Part shown: in pieces, positions 50,277 to 61,415 of the stretch
Numbering within the stretch: the first letter of the stretch is position 1
Layout of the letters: each line of letters starts with the position of its first letter
Assembly (NCBI GenBank): GCA_032717465.1
Contig: JAVRFU010000166.1
Span: 124,001 to 188,000, forward strand
DNA from: Coenobita brevimanus
Taxonomy: Eukaryota; Arthropoda; Malacostraca; Decapoda; Coenobitidae
DNA length: 64,000 bases
Direction: 5' to 3'
Notes under the pieces: model-generated
Databases searched by the model: none
What the model was told of the DNA's origin: nothing
What the model saw: the letters and a program-made list of their open reading frames with translations, nothing else
Program-made: the position numbers and the translations under genes

Positions 50277-51589
50277 CACAATATGCAATATTTGGCACAC
50301 TTTGCGATATGCGATAGCATGCATGCAATAATGTGGTAACTCTCATAATTTCATAATCTGAAAAATAAATCAGGGATTGCACAATTGACAAGTCAACTGT
50401 AACACTAGTACAACTGTAGGATTTAGTAACTTACGATAACCAGAATTATAATATGGAAAGTACTTAACAGTTAAACAAATTCAGTAATGTTAATTAATCA
50501 CTCCACATATAAATATATTAATTCCACAGTAATTACCAATTTTTGTGAAGAATTGCCTTTGTTTATGAGTGAGATAATTTTGATAAAAAAGTGATACTTT
50601 TAACGTGCCGGGTACAATAATATGGGTTTGGGAATTTGGCGACACTGCTCAGCAGGAGACTGCTAGCTTCCCTCTTCCAACACAACATTACCACCTGTAC
50701 ATGAGTGTTATGCACGTTTTATATGTTTAATTATTGTGCAGTCATGTTATTTGCATACTATTTGCTTTTTCAGGTTGCTTTCTCTTCAGTTCAGTAATAT
50801 AGATATGTTTGTTGCATTTGGTATCGTAAATTTTAGCTTCAAAACTTGCCTTTGACGGGGTCCTTGAACCCTACCGATATTTTACCATTAGTTACGTGTT
50901 TTGTTATACGAGAATTCATTATACGATTTTGCCAAATTGAACCTGAATGCTTGTATCCTTGGGACCTCCCTGTATCAGGCAAACTATAACAGCTAGAGAC
51001 AAAGGTAAAGATACATAAGACTCATCAACTCATTCTCTTTCAAATGAAAGTATCCCCTCGTCTCCAGGTGGTCTGTTCAGTGAGTAGGGATAAGTTAAAG
51101 TTCAATGGGTGATGGGAAGACGCTATACAAGTCGACCAGCTTTGCTCCGCACCTAAAATCGTGACGGCTATACAAGTTGACCGGCGCATTGGGGATATAC
51201 ATTTTTTTGTCTCTCTCTCTCTCTCTCTCAGTTCCGCTGATGCTTTCTACTTCCTCATCTCTCACACTTTTGCTGAAAACTTTTTAGCTACTTCTGTCAT
51301 TCCTCATTTCACACTGATCACCAGACCTAATACATTATGCCACTCCTCATGCCTCCCTATTCTATATTCCTTCCCATTTCCTTTTCCCTGGACAGTCTGT
51401 ATTTCTTCCTGTAGCTCTCTTCTCCATTCTATAGTATTTCCACTACATTATTAAGTGGTCAGCTGTTCCTTTAATTGGGGTCATCTTCGTGCACACAATT
51501 TTCATATCATATCGCACCGTTCTGCTATCTACCTATTTGCCCATTCATATGAAAAATCCTGTTCATGTCATATACTGCATAACGGTTTA
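50277..51589. other. No gene recognised
   Basis: AT-rich. Contains a (TC)n run at 51210-51229, a repeated 'gctatacaagt.gacc' phrase (51124-51139 and 51168-51183), and a stretch near 50880-50950 with 'gttatacgagaattcattata', which resembles the subterminal sequence of Tigger-type MITEs but without clear ends. Confidence 0.35.
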
Positions 51590-52130
51590 TCAAGCCACCC
51601 TTCACTCTTTCATTCACTCAGTTAAAGTTCCTAGATAACTGCATATATCTGCCTTGATCACATAAATGCAGTTCTCCACACTGCTCCATTTCTGGCAGCC
51701 TGCCTATTCAGTCCCCTTATCTCTGAGGGCACACTGTATGACCCTGTCCAAGGTCTTTTTTGCTCTGCCTCTCACAACCCTACCCTTGACGCTCACATCC
51801 TTCACCTTCCACACCCAGTTCTCATATTCCATCTTATGGACACGGCCAAACCATCTCACTCTACCCCTCCTCATCACAACACCAATACATTCAAGTACCA
51901 TTCTTCCTCTTAACTCTCCATTTGTAATAATAACCCTGCCATAGTAATATTATTACCCTCAGGCCTATCATTCAAGGATGCACTACACACCCATATCATA
52001 ATTATCACTGCTGTATGTCTGAGCCTAAGAATATCCTCTTCCTTTACCATCCAGGTCTAACTATTCTACCACATTACACTGCTATCTATCTATTGACCTA
52101 CTTAGTGTTGTATGGGGACTGTAGTATTTT
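51590..52130 (-). mobile_element. RTE-type LINE 3' fragment (separate family)
   Basis: Minus frame 51901-51704 reads VLECIGVVMRRGRVRWFGRV, HKMEYENWVWKVKDVSVKGR and GRAKKTLDRVIQCALRDKG. This is the conserved C-terminal region of RTE ORFs but spelled differently from families A, B, C and E. Adjacent sequence to about 52130 continues the region in broken frames. Confidence 0.65.
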
Positions 52131-52317
52131 GTTACTGATTTCCTGAAGCCATATCTGATAAAGGAAAGGGTTGGATGATGATGGTGGTTTTAATGTAGTG
52201 TATTATGCTTTTTGTAATTTTGTTTTTGCCTGTGGACTGGGCTGGCTGTAAGGGGTGATGGGGAGGCCAGGGTTAATTAAACAAACTTTATTGAAGGTTA
52301 TTTAAAGTTTGATATTA

Positions 52318-52338
52318 TCGTCATCATCATCATCATCC
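52318..52338. repeat. (ATC)n microsatellite
   Basis: TCGTCATCATCATCATCATC, a short trinucleotide run like the tails of RTE-B copies, though no RTE-B body precedes it. Confidence 0.8.
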
Positions 52339-52417
52339 AGATCTGTTTTCCCACCTAAAGATGCAGAATACGCAGATTTCATAGAGCCAGAAAAACCCAA
52401 GTGCATCTTTTAATACC

Positions 52418-55190
52418 TATCTATCTATCTATTGCCAGACGCTTTAATCCCGTAAGGGGTGGCCACAAACAAATTGCCTCCATGTCCCCCTGTCCCCTGC
52501 CATTTCATTGCCCTGCTTCTAGCACACCCCCCCCTCTCATATACCTCTCCACTCCATCCATCCATTTCATCCTTGGCATCCCCTCCACTTCACTCACATA
52601 CACTCCTCATCAGTCTCCATCCTGTCTACATGGCCCAACTACCTCAATGTATGTCTCCCGATGCTTCCTATCACATCCACATCCACACCACAATGCTCCT
52701 TTACTTCTTTATTTGTCAGTCTCTCCATGTGACTCCACATGCTCGTCTCAAATAAATCATTTCCACTGCTCTCTCTATTGACCTCTGTCCCTCCTACAAG
52801 GTCCAAGCTTCACTTCTATATGTCAGAGTTGGTATCACAATGCTGTCATGTAGTAACATCTTCACTTCCATTCTCATTTCCCTGTTTCTTATCACTGCTT
52901 TGAAGGAACTAGCAACCTTTTTATCCCTGTTGTACACTTCCAAGCACTTCATCCTCTGAACTTCCATTGTTACTCATCACACTACCCAAGTACTAAAATG
53001 CACTCCTATTTTTCCATTTTTTCCTCATCCAACCTCAGTGCACATTTGCTGACTTCACTTCTCTCAAAGACCATAACTTTATTCACCTTTACATTCCGTT
53101 TCATACACACACTCCCAAACTCATCCACCAAGCCTTTCAGCTTCCTTTCGTCTTCACTTAACAGCACAGTATCATCTGCAAACAACAATACAGGGAGTTT
53201 CAAACACTGCCCTGTTTCATTAGGGTTGCTCCAGCATCCAGTACCCTACCTTCTATCTCTATTATAACCTCATCCATATACAGATTGAACAACCATGGAG
53301 ACATGACACATCCCTGTTTGAATCCAACCTTCAAATAGAGAAATTCACTCATTCACTATCCACAGTCACTACAGCCCTCATACCTGCTCTTCACGGCATC
53401 CAACAACTTCTCATCTACTCCAGATATTCTTAATTCTTTCCATAACCCATGTCTATCCACCCCGTCATATGCTTTCTCCAAATCCATGAAGGTTGCATAG
53501 AACTTCTTTCCCTCCTCTAGGAACTTTCCACTAAAGATGTAAGAATGAATATCTGATCTACACAACCCTTTCCCCTCCTAAAACCTCCCTGTTCTTTTCT
53601 AACTAATTCCTACAGTTATTTCCCTTACTCTGTCACTAAGGATCCTACCATATACTTTTCGTACTACTCCAAGAAGACAAATGCCCATATGATTACCAGA
53701 CACTCTTTTTACCGTTTTCCTTTGTACAAGGGAATAATTATTGCCCGTCTTATAATCCTCTGGGACTCTACCTTCCTCCCAGGCTAATCTGCACGTCTTC
53801 CACATCCATTCTACTACTATCTCTCCCCCATGCTTCAGCATTTCACCACTCACTCCATGAATTCCTAGGGATTTCCCAATTTTAACTTTTTTCATTGCTT
53901 CCACAACTTCCATCCTACTGTCTCTCTGTCCCACCCTGTCTAATTCTCTTTACTTCTTTCCAGAACATTTTCTTACATTCCCTGTACTTTACACTCAAAT
54001 TTTTTTCCAAATTCCTCGTCCACTCCCTTCGTACTCTCTTACTAATCTTCTAACCTCTCTGTTCCTCTCGACATATAACTCTCTCTTCCGTCTCAACTTC
54101 TTCCGCTTCCTTGTTTCTCATCCCTGTACTACGTGCTTTCTTCTTTTGTGGCACGGCCTGTCTCACGTCTTCATTCCACCATACTGTTCCTTGCACCCCC
54201 TTTCGTCTTCTCTTCTACCCCACACAACACGTCACATGCTGCACAGATTTCTTCTGTGAATATCTTGCACGCATCTTCCATGTCCCCCATCAGCTGTAAT
54301 TCATATTTACCCAATTCCTCCTTCTTTTCTCTCTCTTATAGTCTGCCTTTTTAATCCTCTTGTAACCTTTCTACCCTCCTTGCATGAAGTACTTCCTCCT
54401 GTTCTTCCCTTCTATTTCTCCATTTCACTTGGACCTTGATTCTGACCACCACCAAGTAGTGGTCAGAAAGTTCACTCCCCCAACCTCTATAAGTTCTTGT
54501 ATCCATTACACATCTTCGCATCCTTTCATCCACACACACATAATCAATCATTGCCTTCCTTTCAGTTCACCACCCACCCTTCTCATCACTTGCCATGTAT
54601 ACCTGTGGATCATCTTGTGCCTGAAGAGGGTATTGGCTATCATCAACCCTCTCCCAGCACAAATGTCCACTAACACACTGCCATTCTCATCTATCTCAGC
54701 AGGCACACCCCACCCACCAACTATTCCATCCACCTTCACATTCCCTACTTTACCATTCATATCTATCTATTGCCAGACGTCATAATCCCGTAAAGGGTGG
54801 CCATTTGACTCTGAGTTATTTGTTTTACGGGGAGGGGCACTAACCCTCCACCAACCCACTTGCTGACACGTAAGGAGCACTTATGATTTGGTTATATGGT
54901 TACCACCCAGCGTTGTAAATGGTTTCTTGGCTTACAGGAAACCATTCATATCGCCGATCAAAAATACTCTCTCATTCCTTCCAAACTTTTCCATGCACAC
55001 TTCCACATTTGTCCAGAACTCTTCTCTCACTCTGCTTGCACGATCTTGCGTTGGGCATTCACGCACAGAATCGCCCACATTTGTATTCCAACTTTCAATC
55101 TTACCCACAGAATCCTTGACCCAACTGATCCATGCTCTCTTATGTTCTTCTTCCATCTTTTACTCACAACTATAAACACTCCTCCTTGAT
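52418..55190 (-). mobile_element. RTE-A LINE, long antisense copy with a SINE insertion
   Basis: It starts with the tail (CTATCTATCTATCTATTGCC) and 'gtaaggggtggccacaaac'. Minus-strand pieces follow: VLLFADDTVLLSEDERKLKG (53200-53140), AYDGVDRHGLWKEL (53480), MKKVKIGKSLGIHGVSGEML (53900), the endonuclease SELSDHYLVVVRIK (54470), YVCVDERMRRCVMDTRTYR (54545-54490), GDMNGKVG (54760) and, beyond a 177-bp SINE, VREEFWTNVEVCMEKFGRNE (55030-54970). It reaches the endonuclease N-terminal third at about 55190. Many stops; inactive. Confidence 0.85.
54764..54940 (-). repeat. SINE-3 (RTE-A-tailed), truncated copy with duplication
   Basis: It lies between two copies of ACCATTCATATC (54752-54763 and 54941-54952). 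On the minus strand it carries the SINE head block ('ggaaaccattt' region, 'cgctgggtgg', 'accatataacc'), then 'tcagcaagtgggttggtgga' and 'gttagtgcccctccccgtaa' as in the RTE-A 5' leader. It ends with 'ggccaccctttacgggatt' and the GATA tail of the RTE-A 3' end. This is a small element made of a SINE head plus both ends of RTE-A. Confidence 0.85.
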
Positions 55191-55324
55191 GATGTGATGT
55201 AGTATATTTGATCCTATAATGACATTTTGGGGGGGGGGGAAGGTAGAAATGAGAATGTGAGCTGATCACAATAATGGGATTGAATATGTTAGTGTGGTGA
55301 CGGGAAGAGATTGGTTGTGATGAA

Positions 55325-55770
55325 TTTCATATGTGAAGACGAACGGGAGGTGCAAGGCTTGGTGGATGAGATTTGAGAAGTGTGTAAGAAACGAAATCTG
55401 TAGGTGAATGTTGGGAAGAGTAAAGTTATGGTCTTTAAGAGAGTGATGACAGTGAATGTACAAGTACAGTGAGATTTGATGATGAGGAAATGAGAAAAGT
55501 GAATATATTTAAGTACTTGGGTAGTGTGATGAGTAAGGATGGAAGTTTAGAGGGTGAAGTGCTTGAAATGGTGCAACAGGGACAAAAGATTGCTGGTTCC
55601 TTGAAAGCAATGATAAGAAACAGGAAAGTGGGCATGGAAGTGAAAAAGCCACTACATGATAGTATTGTGATATCAGCTCAAGTGTATGGAATTGAAGCTT
55701 GGACGTTGTTGGAGGGACAGAAATCAAGAGTGAGAGCAGTGTATATGAGTTATTTGAGAGGAGCATGTAT
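55325..55770 (+). mobile_element. RTE-A LINE, internal RT-to-C-terminal fragment
   Basis: It corresponds to the region from just after the FADD box to the 'VRAVEMSYLRGA' segment: FKYLGSVMSKDGSLEGEVLE (55505-55565), QGQKIAGSLKAMIRN and EAWTLLEGQKSRVRAVYMSY (55695-55755). It stops where the next copy begins. Degenerate frame before 55469. Confidence 0.8.
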
Positions 55771-58015
55771 GGAATCAAGGTCCAAGTAAAATGGAGAAAT
55801 AGAAGAAGGGAAGGACAGGAGGAAGGAGTATTTGCAAGGAGCATGGAAAGGTTACAAGAGGATGAGAAGAAGGCAGAATATAAGAGAGAAGTAGGGGAAA
55901 GATTGGGTAAATATGAATTGGAGCAGATGGGGGATGTGGAAGGTGTGTGTAAGATATTCACAGAAGAAATGTGTCCAGCATGTGAGATGGTTTGTGGGGT
56001 GAAGAGAAGACGAAAGGGAGTGCAAGGAACACCATGGTTTAATGAGGAGGTGGGACATGCTGTGGCACAAAAGAAAAAAGTATATAATGAATGGATGAGA
56101 AATAAGGGCGTGGAAGAAGTTGAGAGATGGTAGAGAGAGTTATATGTAGAAAGGATGAGAGAGGTGAAAAGATTTATGAGAGAGTAAAAGAGAGTGGATG
56201 AGGAATTTGGAAGGAATTTGAATTTCAAGTGGAAGAAATGTATGAAAATGTTTTGGAAAGAGATAAAGAGAGTCAGACAGGGTGGCAATTAAGTTAGTAG
56301 GGGAGTGAAAGATAAAAATGGTAGATTACTAGTTGAGAAAGGAGAAAAAGTGAGCAGATGGAGAGAGCACTTTAATGAACTGTTGAACATTGAGTGTGAA
56401 AGTAATGCAAGTATATGTGGCCGGGGAGTGGCTGGGAGAAGGATGGATGTGAGAGGAAAGGAAGAAATCAGTAGAATAGAAGTTGTAGAAGCAATGATAA
56501 AAGTCATAATGGGAAAAGCTGCAGGAATTGATGGAGTGTGTTTTGAAGTGCTGAAGCATAGTGGAGAGATCGTAGTAGAATGGATGTGGAAGATGTGCAG
56601 ATTGGCCTGGGAGGAAGGTAGAGTCGTGGAGGATTGGAAGTCAGGTATAATTATTTCCTTGTACAGTACAAAGGGAAAGGGAAAACAGAAGTGCGTGGTA
56701 ATCACAGGGGCATTTGTCTTGTTCGTGTAATAGGAACAGTATACTGTAGGATGGTTATTGACAGAGTTAGGGAAATAACAGAGGAATTAATTGGAGAAGA
56801 ACAGGGAGGCTTTAAGAAGGGAAAAGGTTGTATAGATCAGATATTCATTCTTAGATCTTTAGTGGAAAAGTTTCTAGAAAGAAGTTGTATGCGGCCTTCA
56901 CGGATTTCGAGAAAGCATAGGACAGGGTGGATAGACAAGGATTGTGGACTGCATTAAGAATATTTGGGGTAGATGGGAAGTTGTTGAATTCTGTGAAGAT
57001 ATGTGTGAGGGTGCTAAGGCCGTAGTGCGTATGGATAGTTAACTGAGTTAAATTTTCTATTTGAAGGTTGGATTGAATCAAGGGTGTGTCATGTCTCCAT
57101 GGTTGTTCAGTCTGTATATGGATGGGGTTATAAAACAGATACAGTGTAGGGCAGTGGATGTTCGAGTGGCCCTAATGAGAGAGGTCAGTGTTTGGAAACT
57201 CCTTGTACTGTTGTTTGCAGATGATACTATGTTAAGTGAAGGTGAAGGTGAGCTGCAAGGCTTGGTGGATGTGTTTGGGAGAGTCTGTAAGAAACAGGAT
57301 CTAAAGGTGAATGTAGGGAAGAGTAAAGTTATCCATGGTCTTCGAGAGAAGTGATGTCAGTGAATGTACAGTGGGGTTGGATGTGGAAGAAATGAAAAAT
57401 GTGAGTGCATTTAAATACTTGGGTAGTGTGATGAGTAAGGATGGAAGTTTAGAGGGTGAAGTGCTTGAAAGGGTACAACAAGGAAGAAAGGCTGCTGGTT
57501 CCCTGAAAGCAGTGATAAGAAACAGGGAAGTGGGCATGGAATTGATAAAGCTACTACATGACAGTATTGTGATACCAACTCTAACATATGCAAGTGGAGC
57601 TTGGACGTTGTTGGAGAGACGCAGGTCAAGAGTGAGAGCAGTGGAAATAAGTTATTTAAGAGGAGGATGTGGAGTCACATGGAGAGAGAGACTGACGAAT
57701 GAGGAAGTGAAGGAGCATTGTGGTGTGAATGTGGATGGGATAGGAAGTGTTGGGAGAAACACATTGAGGTGGTTTGGCCATGTGGAGAGGATGGAGAGTG
57801 AGAGACTGATGAGGAGAGTATGTGAGTGAGGTGGAAGTGGGGGAGAGGAAGAAGGAGGCTAAGGATGAGATGGAGGGATGGAATGGAGAAGTATATGAGA
57901 AAGGGGTGTGTTAGCTGGGATCAGGGCAATGAAATGCCAGGGACAAGTCAACTTGGAGGCGATTTGTTTGTGGCCACCCCTTACAGGATTAAGGCATCTG
58001 GCAAGAGATAGATAG
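55771..58015 (+). mobile_element. RTE-A LINE, 5' truncated copy
   Basis: It starts at the endonuclease-linker border (IKVQVKWRNRRREGQEEGV) and runs through KYELEQMGDVEGVCKIF, VQGTPWFNEEVGHAVAQKKK, GKAAGIDGVCFEVLKHSG, GEEQGGFKKGKGCIDQIFIL (56800-56860), GLNQGCVMSPWLFSLYMDGV (57070-57130), LLFADDTMLSEGEGELQGL (57210-57270), NTLRWFGHVERMESERLM (57757-57815) and the tail with 'ttggaggcgatttgtttgtgg', ending in AGATAGATAG (58005-58015). Stops and indels (56133, 56200, 56730, 56957, 57354) break it. It lies head-to-head with the antisense copy ending at 55190. Confidence 0.88.
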
Positions 58016-58580
58016 ATCCATTTCCAATATTGTACATTTTTTTGCATTGAATTTCATTTCCCTCATCTGGCTCCAATGATGAATCCTATCCAGGTTCTCC
58101 TGCAACATTTTACAGTCATGTTCAACTTCAACTTTCCACATGATCTTCACATCATTAGCAAAGGGACTTGCATTACTGTCCTTTATTAATGTTCTCATTA
58201 GTCAGTCTCACAAGAAGTCTCTCAACCACTCCAGAAAATTCCCCTTCAGTCCTTTGTGCTCCAATTTCCACATTAGTTGCAATGGGTTACCTTGTCAAAG
58301 GCTTTCTCGAGATCTAAATACACACTGTTCACTCAACTACCCCTTTCCTATAGCACGTCTATCACCCTTGAGTAGAAGCTCAACAGGTTGTAAACACACA
58401 CCTTTCACATCTGAATCCAAACTAACTTTCTTCCAAAATCTCCATCTCCTCCAGATATTTTATCCATCTGTCTTTTGTGATTGTCTCGAACAATTTTGCG
58501 TCTGTGGTGGCCAAGAACACTGGTTTATGATTCAGAGGTTCTTCTTTGTTTCCTCCCTTACAAATTGGTACAGTAGAGTC
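58016..58580 (-). mobile_element. CR1/Jockey-type LINE, degraded RT fragment
   Basis: It aligns by eye with 11925-12560: 'ccatttccaatattgtacat', 'ccacatgatcttcacatcat', 'ggttaccttgtcaaaggc', 'ggttcttctttgtttcctcc'. A minus-strand piece reads FANDVKIMWKVEVEHDCKML with the catalytic box altered to FAND. It adjoins the RTE-A tail directly. Confidence 0.8.
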
Positions 58581-59411
58581 TTCATACAGCATGAGATAGG
58601 TTATGCAGAAGCTCGTGCAAAATCAAATTAGCGCTGAAACGTGACATATATTTACATGTGAAATAGGGGTTTAGGTTTTAGGAGCCTCATGTTTTTCGTT
58701 AAAAATATAGATAGATTATTACAAATATGCCTGCCTTAAGACAGCCAAGACAGTGTGTTTAGATACGATCTCACCGATTGGACACATCAGTGCATACTGC
58801 TTTCTAACCTGACTGTAGTTACATTTTGTTAATGCAACTGTTACATAAGTGTCTTCTATCTGTCTCTCTATCTATCTATTTATCTATTATGATTTGTAAT
58901 TAAAATATGGAGTCCTAACAAGCAAACAATACAGTCAGTTATCACTTAAGATATAGGATGTGTATAGGCAAATTGCAGTTTTAACCCCCCATCACCCTAA
59001 TGGTGTCTTTTATAGCTCATTATTTCTACTGCTGAATTATTTTATTCAACATTGGAGAGACTTTTCAAACTGAAGAATATAGCTATTATTAAATCCTTCA
59101 CTATTGGAGGGTTGTCCCAATCTCAGTAAATTAATTGTCTGTTGATAAGAAAAATAACAGGCAAATATGTAATTGGTTTGCTGCTGATATTCTTTCATAA
59201 TTTTATAGAGCCTAAAGGTAAGCCAAGACTGACAGCACTGGACCTTTGGCTTCTGTAGAAATACATGTATAGAGTCTGAATAAGCTTAAGGGAGTTTTTC
59301 TTTATTTCAGATTGGAAGAATTTTACCCATAGCAGGAAAAGCTGGAAAAGTAGATGACTGTTCCACATGTGAGTACTATATAATTCTTCCTTTTGAACAG
59401 TTACCTGTTGA
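58581..59411. other. No gene recognised
   Basis: AT-rich. A CTATCTATCTA-type run lies at 58858-58885. A short exon-like piece with an acceptor (TTTATTTCAG, ending 59310) and donor (CCACAT|GTGAGT, 59369) encloses 58 bases reading IGRILPIAGKAGKVDDCST, unassigned. Confidence 0.35.
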
Positions 59412-61043
59412 TCTGTCTATCTATTGCCAGACATCTGAATCCTGTAAGGGGTGGCCACAAACAAATCACCTCCATTCTTCCCTCTCCCCCACCATCTAAC
59501 TGCCCTGCTCCCACCTCATACCCCCCTGTCTCGTATACCTCTCTAATCCATCCCTCCATCTCATCCTTGGCCTCCCCCTCCTTCTCCCCCCCTCCACATC
59601 AATCACATACACTCTCCTCATCAGTCTATCACTCTCCATCCCCCCCACATGGCCAGACCACCTCAGTGTGTTTCTCCTAACGCATCCTATCACATCCACA
59701 TCCACACTACAATGCTTCTTCACTTCCTCATTTGTCAGTCTGTCTCTCCATGTAACTCCACATGTTCCTCTCAAATAACTCATTTCCAATGCTCCCACTC
59801 CTGACTTCTGTCCCTCCAACAAGGTCCAAGCTTCACGTCCATACGTTATAGTTGTATCACAATACTGTCATGTAGTAATATTTTCGCTTCCATGCTCACT
59901 TCCCTGTTTCTTATCACTGCTTTCAAGGAACCAGCAACCATTCTTCCTTGTTGTACCCTTTCAAGCACTTCACCCTCCAAACTTCCATCCTTACTCATCA
60001 CACTACCCAAGTACTTAAATCTATCTATCTATCTGTCTATTGCCAGATGCCATAATCCCATAAGGGGTGGCCATTTGACTTTGAGTTATTTGTTTTACGG
60101 GGAGGGGCACTAACCCTCCACCAACCCACTTGCTGACATGTAGGGAGCACGTATGATTTGGTTATATGGGTACCACCCAGCGTTGTAAATGGTTTCTTGG
60201 CTTACAGGAAGCCATTTGGCTTGTCACTCAATGTAAAGCTACCTGTAAAGGAAAGAAAAGCAATAAGAAGTAACAGGAAAGATGGGAGAAATAGGAAGAG
60301 AGGAGGACAGGCACAGAAAAAGAATGATATAGGCTAAGGAAGAAGTAGGCAGCACTACATCAAGTGAGTGGATGATGGTCACCACCACCTACCACCATGT
60401 CCTCACATTTTCCATTTCCTCATCATCCAACCTCACTGTACATTCACTGACTTCACTTCTCTCGATGACCATAACTTTACTTTTCCCTACATTCACCTTT
60501 AAATTCCGTTTCTTACACACTCTCCAAAACTCGTCCACCAAGCCTTGCAGCTCCCCTTCATCTTCGCTTAACATCTGCAAACAACAGTACAGGGAGTTTC
60601 CAGAGACTACCCTCTCTCACTAGGGTCACTCCAACATCCACTGCCCTACCTTGTATCTCTTTTATAACCCCATTCATGTACAGATTGAACAACCATGGAG
60701 ACATGACACATCCCTGTTTCAACCCAACCTTCAAAGAGAAAAATTCACTCAGTTCACCATCCACATGCACTGCAGCCTTAGCACCCTCATACATACTCTT
60801 CACAGCATTCAACACCTTCCCAGCTACTCAGTATATTCAAAATACTTTCCACAATCCTTGTCTATCCACCCTATCATATGCTTTCTCCAAATGCTTGAAG
60901 GCCGCCTACAACTTCTTTCCCTTCTCTAGAAACTTTTCCACTAAAGATCTAAGAATGAATATCTGATCTACACAACCTCTTCCCTTCCTAAAGCCTCCCT
61001 GTTCTTCTCCAACTAATTCCTCTGTTATTTCCTTAACTCCTTC
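59412..61043 (-). mobile_element. RTE-A LINE, antisense part of an inverted copy, split by SINE-3
   Basis: Tail (CTATCTATTGCC, 'gtaaggggtggccacaaaca') at 59412. The C-terminal region NTLRWSGHVGGMESDRL (59690-59640) and MSYLRGTCGVTWRDRLTNEE (59780-59720) follow. After a SINE-3 (60021-60402) come VGKSKVMVIERSEVSECTVR (60510-60440), GLKQGCVMSPWLFNLYMNGV (60735-60670) and 'gaagaacagggaggctttag'-type sequence (61020-60990). At 61043 the element switches to the opposite strand. The region of the catalytic box is deleted (60572-60590). Confidence 0.85.
60021..60402 (-). repeat. SINE-3 (RTE-A-tailed), longer copy
   Basis: On the minus strand: head 'ggtggtaggtggtggtgacc' and 'gatgtagtgctgcctacttc', a C/T-rich zone, 'ctttacattgagtgacaagc', 'ccatttacaacgctgggtgg', then 'gtcagcaagtgggttggtgg' and 'agggttagtgcccctccccg' from the RTE-A leader, and 'ggccaccccttatgggatta' with a GATAGATA tail from the RTE-A end. 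It shares its head with SINE-1 but lacks the tRNA-like segment. Inserted in an RTE-A copy between the 'KYLG' and 'ENV' coding points. Confidence 0.85.
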
Positions 61044-61415
61044 AGGTGCTTGAGTGTGCGAAAGTGGATGTATGTGGAATAACTGAAACTAAATGAAGAG
61101 ATGAGAGTGAGAGACAATGGGGGTATGGATGGGAAATATGTGCAGGAGTAGGTGAGAATGAGAGGGCAAAAGAAGGAGTGTGTATTGTTGTGAGTAAAAG
61201 ATTGAAGAAGAACATAAGAGAGTATGGATCAGTGGGCTCAAAGATTGTGTGGGTTAGATTGAATGTTGGAATACAAATGTGGGCAATTGTGTGCGTGTAT
61301 GCCCAATGCAAGATCGTGCAAGCAGAGTGAGAGAAGAGTTCTGGACAAATGTGGAAGTGTGCATGGAAAAGTTCGGAAGGAATGAGAGAGTGTTTTTGAT
61401 TGGTAATATGAAAGA
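61044..61415 (+). mobile_element. RTE-A LINE, inverted 5' endonuclease segment
   Basis: It encodes in broken plus frames AKVDVCGITETK (61060-61095), a VWVRLNVGIQMWAIVCVYA-like stretch (61248-61305), and REEFWTNVEVCMEKFGRNER (61333-61390) up to VFLIGNM, all from the endonuclease N-terminal half. Orientation is opposite to the 3' part at 59412-61043, and about 1.3 kb of the reference between them is absent. Confidence 0.85.

Noticed and set aside
50880..50950. A second Tigger MITE
   Set aside because: Only a subterminal-like phrase was seen. Matching inverted ends and TA duplications could not be located.
59312..59368. A GFM1 or TSR1 micro-exon (IGRILPIAGKAGKVDDCST)
   Set aside because: Splice-like borders are present, but the 19 residues do not match either protein as I know them. 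Recorded only as an unassigned exon-like piece.
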